Below are positions 42,931 to 53,304 of a stretch of DNA of 64,000 nucleotides, in pieces (position 1 is the stretch's first letter; every line of letters begins with the position of its first letter). This stretch comes from Shewanella woodyi ATCC 51908 (GTDB lineage Bacteria; Pseudomonadota; Gammaproteobacteria; Enterobacterales; Shewanellaceae), in contig NC_010506.1 of the NCBI RefSeq assembly GCF_000019525.1, positions 682,001-746,000 on the forward strand, written 5' to 3'. A model generated the notes under the pieces. The model saw nothing but the letters and a program-made list of their open reading frames with translations. It was not told the DNA's origin and did not search any database. Position numbers and translations under genes: made by a program.

Positions 42931-43836
42931 ATGCAGATAAATGATCTTAAGCTTTTTGTGCGGGTTGCCGATTGTGGCAGTATTACGGCTGCCGCGACTG
43001 AGCTGGATATCTCGCCAGCTTCAGCCAGTGCGGCGCTAAAACGCTTAGAGAAACAGCTTGAGACCAGTCTGTTTATCCGTAGTACCCGTAGTCTAAGGTT
43101 AACTGATACTGGCGAGCGTTATCTTATCCATTGTCGTAAAGCACTGGCAGACTTAACCTTAGGTCAGCAGGCGATTGATGATGTGAAGGAGAAGATCTCC
43201 GGTGTGGTAAAGCTGGCTCTTCCCTCTGATGTAGGCCGAAATGTGTTACTGCCTTGGCTTGATAGTTTTATGGATGAGTATCCAGAGCTTAAACTTAAAG
43301 TGCATATCGGCGATACCTTGTCGGATTTTTACCATGATAAAATAGATATGGCGCTGAGATCTGGCACCCCAAGAGACTCCTCATTAGTGGCGTTTAAAAT
43401 CTGTTCTGCTAGTCGTGTGCTTTGTGCTTCACCCGATTATATTGCCAAGTGGGGAAAGGTGGAGTCTATCGATCAACTTGCCGATCATAACTGTTTGTTT
43501 TTTATGTTAGATGAACGCACACACGATCAGTGGAGTTTCACTCAGCAAGGACGTCAATTTAAAGTGAGAGTCACAGGTAATCGCAGCTGTAATGATGCGG
43601 ATATTACCCGTCGCTGGGCGGTGGCTGGAAAGGGGATTGTCTATAAGTCATCACTGGATTTAGGTGAAGATATCGCTAAGGGTAACCTAGTGCCTATGTT
43701 GACTGATTATCAGGGGGAGGCGGCAGATCTCTATCTGGTGTGCCCGGGGCGTGAACATGTGACCCCTGTGATGCTGCTACTGCGAGATATGCTAAGGCAG
43801 AGATGTAAGCAGAGGTTGGAAGAGAGTCATGGTTGA
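42931..43836 (+). CDS. LysR-family transcriptional regulator
   Basis: The protein has 302 residues from the ATG at 42931 (MQINDLKLFVRVADCGSITA), which has TGAGG about 9 nt upstream. The longer frame beginning at 42820 runs through the frd terminator and was rejected. The N-terminal winged helix-turn-helix contains AATELDISPASASAALKRLE; a periplasmic-binding-like effector domain follows. It is transcribed separately from frd by virtue of the terminator between them. Target and effector are unknown. Confidence 0.92.
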   Translation: MQINDLKLFVRVADCGSITAAATELDISPASASAALKRLEKQLETSLFIRSTRSLRLTDTGERYLIHCRKALADLTLGQQAIDDVKEKISGVVKLALPSDVGRNVLLPWLDSFMDEYPELKLKVHIGDTLSDFYHDKIDMALRSGTPRDSSLVAFKICSASRVLCASPDYIAKWGKVESIDQLADHNCLFFMLDERTHDQWSFTQQGRQFKVRVTGNRSCNDADITRRWAVAGKGIVYKSSLDLGEDIAKGNLVPMLTDYQGEAADLYLVCPGREHVTPVMLLLRDMLRQRCKQRLEESHG

Positions 43837-43844
43837 TAAAAATT

Positions 43845-43872
43845 AAAAAAGCCGCAATATCTGCGGCTTTTT
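43845..43872. terminator. Bidirectional terminator between lysR and rho
   Basis: The stem GCCGCA / TGCGGC with a 5-nt loop is flanked by AAAAAA on the left and TTTTT on the right, so it can end transcription from both convergent genes. Confidence 0.85.
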
Positions 43873-43879
43873 ATGCTTT

Positions 43880-43922
43880 CCTAGAACCTAGAACCTAGAA
43901 CCTAGAACCTAGAACCTAGAAC
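43880..43922 (-). repeat. Heptamer tandem array CCTAGAA x6 (inverted copy)
   Basis: Six perfect copies of CCTAGAA plus one C, the reverse-complement family of the array at 39931-39974, lie between the lysR/rho terminator and the rho stop codon. Confidence 0.97.
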
Positions 43923-43932
43923 TTGCTAATGT

Positions 43933-45198
43933 TTAAGTCTTAGCACGCTTCATCGCAGTGAAGAACTCATCGTTAGTCTTGGTCATAGCAAGCTTGTCGA
44001 TAAGGAACTCCATACCTGTGACCTCATCCATTGGATTAAGGATCTTACGTAGGATCCACATCTTCTGTAGCTCATCAGGTGTGGTTAGCTTCTCTTCACG
44101 ACGCGTACCTGAGCGGTTGAAGTCGATAGCAGGGAAGACGCGCTTTTCAGCCGCTTTACGAGAAAGGTGTAACTCTTGGTTACCAGTACCTTTAAACTCT
44201 TCGTAAATAACTTCATCCATTTTAGAACCAGTATCAACCAGTGCGGTTGCGATAATGGTTAAGCTTCCGCCATGTTCGATGTTACGAGCGGCACCGAAGA
44301 AACGCTTTGGACGATGTAGTGCGTTAGCATCAACACCACCAGTAAGTACCTTACCTGATGATGGGATAACTGTGTTGTAAGCACGGGCAAGACGGGTGAT
44401 TGAGTCGAGTAAGATAACAACATCTTTCTTGTGCTCAACAAGGCGTTTTGCTTTTTCGATAACCATCTCAGCAACCTGAACGTGACGGCTGGCTGGCTCA
44501 TCGAAGGTAGAAGCAATTACTTCACCTTTTACCATGCGTTGCATCTCGGTAACTTCCTCAGGACGTTCATCGATAAGAAGAACCATCAATACGACGTCTG
44601 GGTTGTTGTAAGTGATGCTTTGAGCCATGTTCTGAAGCAGTAATGTTTTACCCGCTTTTGGCGGTGCAACAATAAGACCACGCTGGCCTTTACCGATTGG
44701 TGAACATAGATCCAAAATTCGTGAAGTAATATCTTCAGTTGAACCATTACCGCGCTCCATGCGAATACGCTCTTCTGCATGTAGTGGGGTAAGGTTTTCA
44801 AATAGGATTTTAGAGCGAGAGTTTTCAGGCTTGTCAAAGTTGACTTCAGAGACTTTTAAAAGAGCAAAATAACGTTCGCCCTCTTTAGGTGGTCTGATTT
44901 TACCAAAAATGGTATCACCGGTGCGCATGCTAAAGCGACGTATTTGGCTTGGAGATACATAGATATCATCCGGTCCTGCCAAGTAAGAGGCGTCTGCGCT
45001 ACGAAGGAAGCCGAAACCGTCCTGTAGAATTTCTAATACACCACCACCGAAAATATCTTCACCGCTTTTGGCGTGGGCTTTAAGGATTGAAAATATAATG
45101 TCCTGCTTACGAGCACGGGCAGTATTCTCAACTTTCATTTCTTGGGCGAGTAGTACTAAGTCTGAAATCGACTTATCTTTTAGTTCTGATAAATTCAT
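43933..45198 (-). CDS. rho: Transcription termination factor Rho
   Basis: From the ATG at 45198 ([20 protein letters not shown]) the protein has 421 residues, against 419 in E. coli; an in-frame ATG at 45240 adds 14 residues without family support. Visible parts are the N-terminal Rho domain, the cold-shock-like RNA-binding fold (GFGFLRS), Walker [12 protein letters not shown] (about 175-185), the ATPase segment [16 protein letters not shown] and the Q-loop/R-loop segments [12 protein letters not shown] and GKMDEV-like [17 protein letters not shown]. It is a hexameric RNA helicase that ends transcription. It has a long hairpin-rich leader after trxA. Confidence 0.98.
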   Translation of the reverse strand: MNLSELKDKSISDLVLLAQEMKVENTARARKQDIIFSILKAHAKSGEDIFGGGVLEILQDGFGFLRSADASYLAGPDDIYVSPSQIRRFSMRTGDTIFGKIRPPKEGERYFALLKVSEVNFDKPENSRSKILFENLTPLHAEERIRMERGNGSTEDITSRILDLCSPIGKGQRGLIVAPPKAGKTLLLQNMAQSITYNNPDVVLMVLLIDERPEEVTEMQRMVKGEVIASTFDEPASRHVQVAEMVIEKAKRLVEHKKDVVILLDSITRLARAYNTVIPSSGKVLTGGVDANALHRPKRFFGAARNIEHGGSLTIIATALVDTGSKMDEVIYEEFKGTGNQELHLSRKAAEKRVFPAIDFNRSGTRREEKLTTPDELQKMWILRKILNPMDEVTGMEFLIDKLAMTKTNDEFFTAMKRAKT

Positions 45199-45351
45199 CT
45201 TGGTGGGTCTTTTATGCGAGATAAGGCTATTTAGATTCAATGGTCATAAACTGATGGGGTATTGAACGAATAGCGAGATGTGGTTAATTAGAAATAGGTA
45301 TGGTTATTAAAGTAGCACTATAGTGGCTGTGCGTCTAGAAATTTAGCTAAA

Positions 45352-45384
45352 CCCGACACAATTTATTGCATAACTTGTGTCGGG
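45352..45384 (-). terminator. Hairpin in the trxA-rho interval (outer)
   Basis: Perfect 10-bp arms CCCGACACAA / TTGTGTCGGG with a 13-nt loop. It lies 12 bp past the 45396-45420 hairpin in the direction of transcription. No U-run follows on the minus strand, so it may be a leader structure of rho or a weak terminator of trxA. Confidence 0.45.
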
Positions 45385-45395
45385 AGTCACTTTAG

Positions 45396-45420
45396 ACCGC
45401 TTAATCGATGATTAAGCGGT
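45396..45420 (-). terminator. Hairpin in the trxA-rho interval (next to trxA)
   Basis: A perfect 11-bp stem (ACCGCTTAATC / GATTAAGCGGT, 3-nt loop) begins 13 bp after the trxA stop. Only CTAAAG follows on the minus strand, so simple intrinsic termination is uncertain. Confidence 0.5.
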
Positions 45421-45433
45421 AAAATTGTGGGAT

Positions 45434-45760
45434 TTATAGTTGTGCGTCAATGAACTCTTTAAGTTGAGTTTTTGAAAGTGCGCCAACTTTAGTACTCGCA
45501 AGTTCACCATTTTTGAAAATCAGTAGTGTTGGAATACCACGAACACCATATTTAGCAGGTGAAACACTGTTCTGGTCAACATTCATCTTGGCGATAGTCA
45601 CTTTGCCTTCGTACTCTTCAGCAACGTCATCTAAGATAGGCGCAATCATTTTGCATGGTCCACACCACTCAGCCCAAAAGTCGACGACTACAGGTAGTGT
45701 TGAGTTGATTACGTCATTTTCAAAGCTGTCGTCACTTAGATGTACTATTTTGTCGCTCAT
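45434..45760 (-). CDS. trxA: Thioredoxin 1
   Basis: From the ATG at 45760 ([13 protein letters not shown]), with GGAGA 7 nt upstream, the protein has 108 residues, the usual length. It contains the active site WCGPCK (about 32-37) and the cis-proline segment VRGIPTLL. It is the general cytoplasmic disulfide reductant. It lies upstream of rho in the same direction and is divergent from rhlB, the common gammaproteobacterial order. Confidence 0.98.
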   Translation of the reverse strand: MSDKIVHLSDDSFENDVINSTLPVVVDFWAEWCGPCKMIAPILDDVAEEYEGKVTIAKMNVDQNSVSPAKYGVRGIPTLLIFKNGELASTKVGALSKTQLKEFIDAQL

Positions 45761-45935
45761 GATCTTCTCCAGTTTGGTTGCCATTGCTGGTTTGTTAATG
45801 GCTTAACCTGTATATTGGGACTGAAAAATAACTTTTCAAGGCATAAATTTTCGCCTTTAAAGCTAGTTTTTATTATTAGTCGCTATTTCAAACGATTGAG
45901 TTTCTTATTGCAACCCTAACTGGTATGCTGCCGCT

Positions 45936-47261
45936 ATGAGCGAAACACATTTATCAAATCAAAAGTTTGCCGACTTTTCTCTGAATAAAGAGATAAAAAC
46001 AGCACTAAACGAGAGCGGTTTTGAATTTTGCACACCTATTCAAGCCCTATCTTTACCTATTCTATTACAGAAAAAAGATATTGCTGGCCAAGCCCAGACC
46101 GGAACAGGCAAAACATTAGCCTTTCTTGTTGCGACATTTGACCATCTTCTTTCTACTCCCGTTCCTGAAGGACGCCAACTTAATCAGCCTAGAGCGATGA
46201 TTATGGCGCCAACCCGTGAATTGGCTATTCAAATAGCTAAAGATGCGACGCTTCTTGCTAAGCATACAGGCCTGAAGGTCGGTATTGTCTACGGTGGCGA
46301 GAGTTATGATGTTCAGCGTAAGGTGCTGGACAAAGGTGTTGATATTCTTATCGGCACTACGGGTCGTATTATTGATTATGTTCGTCAAGGGATCATCAAT
46401 CTTAGTGCTATTCAAGCGGTTGTTCTCGATGAAGCCGATCGCATGTTCGATCTCGGTTTTATTAAAGATATTCGTTTTCTTTTCAGACGTATGCCAGATG
46501 CTAAATCGCGTCTGAATATGCTGTTTTCTGCCACTCTTTCAATGAAGGTGCAGGAGCTAGCTTATGATCATATGAATGAGCCTGAGAAAGTGGTTATCGC
46601 ACCTAATGAAAAAACCTCTAAAAATATCAAAGAGGAGATCTTCTATCCATCGATGGATGAGAAGATGCGTCTGCTGCTTTCTTTGATTGAGGAAGATTGG
46701 CCAGAAAAAGCGATTGTATTTTCTAATACCAAACACAGCTGTGAAAATGTTTGGTCATGGTTAGAAGGTGACGGGCACCGAGTTGGTTTGTTAACTGGCG
46801 ATGTACCGCAAAAGAAGCGTATTCGTATTCTTGAGCAGTTCACCGAAGGTAAGCTAGATATACTGGTTGCAACAGATGTAGCTGCGCGTGGCCTGCATAT
46901 CTCTGATGTGTCTCATGTGTATAACTATGATCTGCCCGATGACTGTGAAGATTACGTGCACCGTATTGGTCGTACAGGTCGAGCGGGTAAGAAAGGGGTA
47001 TCAGTTAGCTTTGCATGTGAAGAGTATGCACTTAACCTCCCTGCTATCGAAGAGTACATTACCCACTCTATCCCTGTGACTAACTATGACAGTGAAGGAT
47101 TGCTGGATGATATTCCTGCACCAATTCGTGTCCATAGAAAACACAATAATCGTCCGCAACAGGGCCGTAATAACTCTGGTCGTCCTCAGGGACGAAATGG
47201 CAATCGTGCAGGTGGCCGAAATGGTCCACGTCGTCATGATCAAGTACGTAGGCACTCTTAA
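45936..47261 (+). CDS. rhlB: ATP-dependent RNA helicase RhlB
   Basis: The 441-residue DEAD-box helicase has the motifs in order: [12 protein letters not shown] (Q motif), AQTGTGKT (Walker A), [21 protein letters not shown] (DEAD), FSATLS (SAT), [11 protein letters not shown] and [13 protein letters not shown]. The tail is basic and rich in Asn, Gly and Arg ([20 protein letters not shown]), typical of RhlB. In E. coli it unwinds RNA in the degradosome. It is transcribed divergently from trxA and followed 12 bp later by the gppA-like gene. Confidence 0.97.
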   Translation: MSETHLSNQKFADFSLNKEIKTALNESGFEFCTPIQALSLPILLQKKDIAGQAQTGTGKTLAFLVATFDHLLSTPVPEGRQLNQPRAMIMAPTRELAIQIAKDATLLAKHTGLKVGIVYGGESYDVQRKVLDKGVDILIGTTGRIIDYVRQGIINLSAIQAVVLDEADRMFDLGFIKDIRFLFRRMPDAKSRLNMLFSATLSMKVQELAYDHMNEPEKVVIAPNEKTSKNIKEEIFYPSMDEKMRLLLSLIEEDWPEKAIVFSNTKHSCENVWSWLEGDGHRVGLLTGDVPQKKRIRILEQFTEGKLDILVATDVAARGLHISDVSHVYNYDLPDDCEDYVHRIGRTGRAGKKGVSVSFACEEYALNLPAIEEYITHSIPVTNYDSEGLLDDIPAPIRVHRKHNNRPQQGRNNSGRPQGRNGNRAGGRNGPRRHDQVRRHS

Positions 47262-47273
47262 ACGGTTGCATTA

Positions 47274-48209
47274 ATGCCAACAACACCTCTTTATGCGGCG
47301 ATCACATTAGGATCGAATAGTTTCAATATGTTGGTTGCCAAAACACTTGGTGGCCGACCTGAAATTATCGCGAAATATAAGCGAAAAGTCCGGCTTGCTG
47401 AAGGGATCCAAAGTGATGGTTCCCTGAGTGAAGAGGTGATGTTGCGTGGCCTTGATTGCTTATCTATGTTCAGTGACATGCTGAAGAAAGAGGGCGTATC
47501 AGTAGATAATATCGCCGTTATTGCCACTGCAACCCTTAGACATATTGCTAATTCCGATGAGTTTTGTCGTCGAGCCCTTCCCATTTTAGGTCACCCAATC
47601 GAGATCATCTCCGGCATGCGTGAAGCTGAGTTAATCTACCAAGGTATGGTTGCTACTACTGAGGGAGAGGGGCGCCGCCTAGTGATTGATATTGGTGGCG
47701 CGAGCACTGAGTTTATTATCGGTGACGGCGATAAGGTGCTGTTGAAAACCAGTCTACCTATGGGCTGTGTTACCTTTAATGATAAGTTTTTTACCTCTTT
47801 TCCCTTCCAGAAATTAGATTTTGATGATGCTAAAGCAGCGGTAAAGTCTGCCCTGGGTGATTATCTGAGTGAGCTTAAGCACTTAGGTTGGCACTGTGTT
47901 GTAGGCGCTTCTGGCAGTGTGCAATCAGTGGTGGAACTGCTTAACTATAGGCAAGAGCCAGCTAGCATCACATTAGATGTATTGACCTCACTGCAAGAGG
48001 AGGTGTTAACCCAATCTAGCCCCTCTATGTTATCTATTTCTGGCCTTCATCAGGAGAGAGCGCCAACTTTTGCTGCTGGGATCTCAATCTTGCTTGCCCT
48101 GTTTGAACTGTTAGAGATTGAGAGTTTGAACCTATCTGGCGGTGCCCTCAGAGAAGGGGTATTGCAGACATTAGCTCAACGTATTGAGCAGGTTGCTGAC
48201 AGTGCCTAA
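47274..48209 (+). CDS. gppA: Ppx/GppA-family phosphatase (short form)
   Basis: The 311-residue protein belongs to the actin-like ASKHA fold of exopolyphosphatase and pppGpp phosphohydrolase: ITLGSNSFNMLVA (phosphate-1), IDIGGASTEFIIGD (phosphate-2) and GASGSVQSV and LSGGALREGVL near the end. E. coli GppA and Ppx have about 500 residues; the C-terminal HD-like domain is absent here. Its place next to rhlB is the same as that of gppA in E. coli. Which substrate it uses, pppGpp or polyphosphate, is not decided by sequence. Confidence 0.85.
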   Translation: MPTTPLYAAITLGSNSFNMLVAKTLGGRPEIIAKYKRKVRLAEGIQSDGSLSEEVMLRGLDCLSMFSDMLKKEGVSVDNIAVIATATLRHIANSDEFCRRALPILGHPIEIISGMREAELIYQGMVATTEGEGRRLVIDIGGASTEFIIGDGDKVLLKTSLPMGCVTFNDKFFTSFPFQKLDFDDAKAAVKSALGDYLSELKHLGWHCVVGASGSVQSVVELLNYRQEPASITLDVLTSLQEEVLTQSSPSMLSISGLHQERAPTFAAGISILLALFELLEIESLNLSGGALREGVLQTLAQRIEQVADSA

Positions 48210-48630
48210 AGGACAATAATATTTCTCAATCTTAAGCTATTTCAGTTTTATATCTTTTCTTATGTTTGCCTTATTCACTCAATATTTACTACTTTTTATC
48301 TCCTTAGCTATCCAATATTAAAATATTATTAGTGCATTTATATTTTAAATCCCCATGGCTACCTTGTTAGCTATAACGCCAACCCTCCTCGATTTATAAA
48401 GCCTAGCCAATACAAGTTACTAAATTTCCTAACTTAGCCATTGTAGATGGTTGTTGATTTTTTATTCACAAATCATACATATAAATATTTCCTCTCACTC
48501 TGTGTATATTGCATGCAAAATAAAGTATGTGATATAAATGTTGCTGCTTGGTATCAACTATGTGATCTGGGGCGTCCCTAGAACTTGTAATGCTGAGAAA
48601 AATAACAACTATATTTTGGGAGATGGATAG
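48210..48630. other. AT-rich region upstream of the TonB-dependent receptor
   Basis: This 421-bp region between the gppA-like gene and the receptor is very A/T rich. I found no terminator hairpin for gppA, no open frame with a ribosome site, and no sure operator such as a Fur box. The receptor ribosome site GGGAG lies about 9 nt before its ATG. Confidence 0.5.
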
Positions 48631-51360
48631 ATGAAGTTTAATCGATTAGCCAAGTTAGTTAGCTTGGCATCTAGTGGCATAGTAGCTCTTTCGGCGCCGA
48701 GTTACGCTGTAGAGTCAAATGAAGAGAGTGTTGAACGTATTGAGGTCACAGGCTCTAGACTAAAACGTGTTGATATGGAGGGGGCAAGTCCTGTCACGAC
48801 CATTACCGCTGAGGAGCTTGCGAAATCAGGTTTTGCAACTGTGGGTGATGCACTTCGTAGCTCAAACCTTAATGCATTCGGTTCTTGGGGCGGTGGGTCC
48901 AATAATGGTTGGGGCTCACAGGCGACAGTTCAGTTAAAAGGTGCTTCAGCCTTCCATACTCTGACGCTATTAGATGGTAAGCGGATGGCTAAGTCTCCAG
49001 TCATGGACGGCGGTGCAGCTAATATTAATACCATTCCTATGGCGGCGGTTGAACGGATTGAAATTCTTACCGATGGTGCATCGGCGATTTATGGTACCGA
49101 TGCCATTGCTGGTGTTGTAAATATTATTCTTAAGAAAGATTTCGAAGGTGTGCAGCTCGATGCCAGAATGGATCGCCCTACACAGGAGGGGGGAGATTCC
49201 TCAAATCTTTCGTTTACTGGTGGCTTGAATTCAGACAAAGGCCATTTAGTTTTCACATTTGAGCATTATGAATCGCAAAAAATCCTGCAAAAGGATCGTT
49301 GGTACACTCAGCCATTTGTCCAAGAGGGTGGCGATCCTAGTGACTATCAAGACTGGGTGAATATTAGTCCTACAGGCCGTGTATTAACACAAGGTGGCGC
49401 TGGTGGCTGGGTATACTCTACTCCTTTTTCAAATAGTGATAAGAGCTGCGCCGATGTCTACGGTGATGCATTTATTGGATCATTAGATGACAGTGATTAT
49501 CCTGGTGATACGCTTTGTGCTTATGATTACACTCAAGCTGCCGCAACCTCTGTTGGCCAGACCCGTAACAATACCCTGCTGCATTACACCTATGAATTGA
49601 GCGATAGTATTGAGTTAACTGCACGTGCGTATTGGGCTGCAAATGAAACACAAGACGTATCGGCGCCAGTCCCTGCATCAATTAGCATTCCAAATGGTTT
49701 ACCCGCTTACACTACTGCAGAAGGCTTAGATCTTGTTGAGTTAGTTGCCGATCCAAATGCTGGTATGAATTTCCGTTTTGATACCGCGGGCGATCGTGTT
49801 GCTGAGCACCATGATAATATTTTTGACTATCTATTAGCCTTAGATGGCACGACCGATTTTATGGATTGGGATATTGCTGTTAATTACAATAAATATGATA
49901 ACTACACTTGGGGAACGGGTTATCAACTTAAGGGAGCGACCACGGATTTAGTGGGTGAGTGGGATGATGAATCAAACTCATTTGTTGGTTGGGATCCACG
50001 GGATCCAAACTCTGAAATGCCAGCTGGGGCAACGGCTAATTACGATAAGCGTATGTCCGCATCTTATCTGGATATAAGTGGTGGCGCGGCTTTTGAGCTG
50101 TTTGAATTACCAGGTGGTGACGCCAATATGTACATTGGTGGTTCATACCGCGAAGAGAGTCTAGATTCTAAGGTGTCAGCTCTAGCCGAGGCGGGTCAAA
50201 TCGTTGGAGGGAATGGCGGCTCAGGTGGTGAAGGTGAGCGTGATGTCATGGCAGCGTATTTTGAGTTTGCTATGCCTGTGATGGATAATTTAGAGCTAAA
50301 CCTTGCTGGCCGTTATGATGATTATTCTGACTTTGGTGGTACGTTTAACCCGCAAGTGTCAGTGCGTTATAACATTATCGAGCCTCTACTTATTCGTGCC
50401 TCTTGGGGAACTGGTTTTCGTGCTCCAACCTTGTCAGACCTATACCAAGGGACGTCAGAAGGTTTTGGTTACATGAAAAACTACCTGAACTGTTACGATC
50501 AAGGTGAGTCTATAGATAACTGTGACCGTTGGGATTATGGGCCAACACGTACGGGTGGGAATGTAGATCTAAAGCCTGAAGAGTCTGAATCATATAACTT
50601 AGGGATCGTTTGGGATATTACAGAGAGTGTTAATGTCTCTGTGGATTACTGGTCTCTGGAAACAACGAACTTAATCGATAGCTTAGGTGCAAGTGAGATC
50701 ATTAAGACACAAGCTAAGCTTTGGGAAGCTGCCGACGCCGCAGGTGTTGCACGCCCTGATGTTTCAACTGTCTATCCTGGCACAGAGATTAGTCGCTTAG
50801 GGAATGGCAAGATTGATTATGTTGTCAGTCAAAAGCTGAATGTTGGTTTAAGTGAGCGTGAAGGTATAGATGTAAAAGTAGGAGCTGGATTTGAGTCTGA
50901 ATTTGGTGACTTTAAGTTTGGCTTAGGGTGGTCATATTTCTTGAAGTATAAGTCATCGTATTCCGAAGCTGGTGTACAAGTTATTAGTGATGATGAAGCT
51001 GGCCGTGAAGATACACCTGCACACAGAGTGAACTTAACTGCTGATTACCTCTTAGGTGATCACTCTATCAGCTACTATGGTAACTTTATCGGCTCTCAAG
51101 AGAGCTGGGATGTTATAGAGGGGAGCTGGGATCCAGATGCAGGGGAGACTGCAGATGACGGCACTCTTTATGAGATCGACTCAGTGATGTATCACAATTT
51201 GACCTACACCTACACTCTGCCTTGGAGCAATAGCTTCTCCTTGGGTGTGACCAATTTGACTGACGAAGAACCTAAGTTTGATTACAATGGAACCTATGAG
51301 GGCAACTTGTATGACATACGTGGCCGCACTTACTGGGCTGGTTTTAGACAATCATTTTAA
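48631..51360 (+). CDS. TonB-dependent outer-membrane receptor
   Basis: The 909-residue protein starts with a signal peptide ending near APSYAVES. A plug domain follows (about residues 35-165), opening with ERIEVTGSRLKR and containing LDGKRM and VERIEILTDGASAIYGTDAIAGVVNI. The rest is a beta barrel with FRAPTLSDLYQG, and the chain ends in an aromatic residue (FRQSF), as outer-membrane barrels do. It takes up a bulky ligand with energy from TonB-ExbBD. Ligand unknown: no neighbouring catabolic or siderophore genes help. The VEVTGSR-like N-terminus and size suit the large family common in Shewanella and other marine bacteria. Confidence 0.94.
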   Translation: MKFNRLAKLVSLASSGIVALSAPSYAVESNEESVERIEVTGSRLKRVDMEGASPVTTITAEELAKSGFATVGDALRSSNLNAFGSWGGGSNNGWGSQATVQLKGASAFHTLTLLDGKRMAKSPVMDGGAANINTIPMAAVERIEILTDGASAIYGTDAIAGVVNIILKKDFEGVQLDARMDRPTQEGGDSSNLSFTGGLNSDKGHLVFTFEHYESQKILQKDRWYTQPFVQEGGDPSDYQDWVNISPTGRVLTQGGAGGWVYSTPFSNSDKSCADVYGDAFIGSLDDSDYPGDTLCAYDYTQAAATSVGQTRNNTLLHYTYELSDSIELTARAYWAANETQDVSAPVPASISIPNGLPAYTTAEGLDLVELVADPNAGMNFRFDTAGDRVAEHHDNIFDYLLALDGTTDFMDWDIAVNYNKYDNYTWGTGYQLKGATTDLVGEWDDESNSFVGWDPRDPNSEMPAGATANYDKRMSASYLDISGGAAFELFELPGGDANMYIGGSYREESLDSKVSALAEAGQIVGGNGGSGGEGERDVMAAYFEFAMPVMDNLELNLAGRYDDYSDFGGTFNPQVSVRYNIIEPLLIRASWGTGFRAPTLSDLYQGTSEGFGYMKNYLNCYDQGESIDNCDRWDYGPTRTGGNVDLKPEESESYNLGIVWDITESVNVSVDYWSLETTNLIDSLGASEIIKTQAKLWEAADAAGVARPDVSTVYPGTEISRLGNGKIDYVVSQKLNVGLSEREGIDVKVGAGFESEFGDFKFGLGWSYFLKYKSSYSEAGVQVISDDEAGREDTPAHRVNLTADYLLGDHSISYYGNFIGSQESWDVIEGSWDPDAGETADDGTLYEIDSVMYHNLTYTYTLPWSNSFSLGVTNLTDEEPKFDYNGTYEGNLYDIRGRTYWAGFRQSF

Positions 51361-51378
51361 ATAAATAGCTAAATATGT

Positions 51379-51406
51379 AAAAGGCACTCAATGAGTGCCT
51401 TTTTTG
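51379..51406. terminator. Intrinsic terminator after the TonB-dependent receptor
   Basis: AAAAGGCACTCA and TGAGTGCCTTTT form a near-continuous 12-bp inverted repeat, followed by TTTGTTTT. The A-run on the left lets it serve the convergent thioredoxin-like gene too. Confidence 0.85.
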
Positions 51407-51427
51407 TTTTCAACAGGTGATAGAAAC

Positions 51428-51964
51428 TTAGTTCAATATCTTAGCTAAGTCTATCTCAAGTGAGGTTTCTGGTCGTTCGATAATACGGCCTAGCTCTTCA
51501 CCTTGTTGGCTAACAATAATCGTTGGAATGCGGGTAAACTCATACTGGGCGGCTAGCCCTTGTGGATCAGATTTTGCTCTGTCGACACCGATATAAGTGA
51601 CCTTAATATTCGGGTTGTTTATCTCTTCCATGATACGGATAAGGCGTGGTGTTTCACGGTGACAATCAGGACACCAAGTTCCTATGATAACCACTATTTC
51701 AGTAGGTTCCTTTAGGTTTTTTAGCGGCGTGATTGCAGCTGTATCTACTTGGTATTCCTTGTAGCCTTGGGTGAAATCCGCTAACTCAGTCACCATGGTT
51801 TGCGCTTCTACTAATCCAGTTAAAATCACTTCCTGTTTCTCCTCGCTACATGTGGCGATCATGCCATCTTGCTGATCTTCGAATGCACAGCCACTGCTGG
51901 CCAATGTTTGGCAGCTAAAGAAGAGGGCTGTGGTGGCAAGTAATGCCTTGACGTTATTGTTCAT
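51428..51964 (-). CDS. Exported thioredoxin-like protein
   Basis: This 178-residue protein has a signal peptide (about residues 1-22, ending QTLASSG) and a thioredoxin fold with the active site GTWCPDCHRE (about 96-105) and a cis-proline in RIPTIIV. The CPDC motif differs from CGPC of thioredoxin 1. It probably acts on disulfides in the periplasm, but no partner is evident. Two further cysteines near the N-terminus of the mature chain (SGCAFE, ATCSEE) are notable. It is convergent with the receptor gene. Confidence 0.85.
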   Translation of the reverse strand: MNNNVKALLATTALFFSCQTLASSGCAFEDQQDGMIATCSEEKQEVILTGLVEAQTMVTELADFTQGYKEYQVDTAAITPLKNLKEPTEIVVIIGTWCPDCHRETPRLIRIMEEINNPNIKVTYIGVDRAKSDPQGLAAQYEFTRIPTIIVSQQGEELGRIIERPETSLEIDLAKILN

Positions 51965-52191
51965 GATATTACCTCAGGCTCGGGGGGAATAACCAGTCTC
52001 GTATTGATACGAGCTTTATACTGATTGGTATTTATCAGTATTTAATCATTTAGGAGTAGGAGTGGACAGCACTGAACTTGCTATTGGTTAGTTGGATCAC
52101 TATGTAATGTCTAGTTTAGTTATATAGATCACATATTTATGCTGACTGGTATAAACATGCTTCCAATGAGTAATGACAAAGTTTACACAGT

Positions 52192-52214
52192 AAAAAGCCG
52201 CAATAAATGCGGCT
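52192..52214 (-). terminator. Intrinsic terminator of hemB
   Basis: On the minus strand AGCCGCA / TGCGGCT with a 5-nt loop is followed by TTTT. It starts 24 bp after the hemB stop. Confidence 0.85.
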
Positions 52215-52237
52215 AAATCATATGGTTGAATATGAAA

Positions 52238-53263
<1,026 letters not shown>

Positions 53264-53304
53264 CTAACTATTCCCGCTAGAGGTAACTTGCCGTTGCTTG
53301 TTAC

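Noticed and set aside
39931..43922. Heptamer arrays considered as transposon ends
   Set aside because: No transposase lies between them, only frdA, frdB and a LysR gene, and no target-site duplication was seen. They are simple tandem repeats.
45316..45325. CACTATAGTG in the rho leader, identical to the core of the proximal hipBA1 palindrome
   Set aside because: Only 10 bp with no extended arms. On the minus strand it supplies TATAGT, a likely -10 element, so the match is probably chance.
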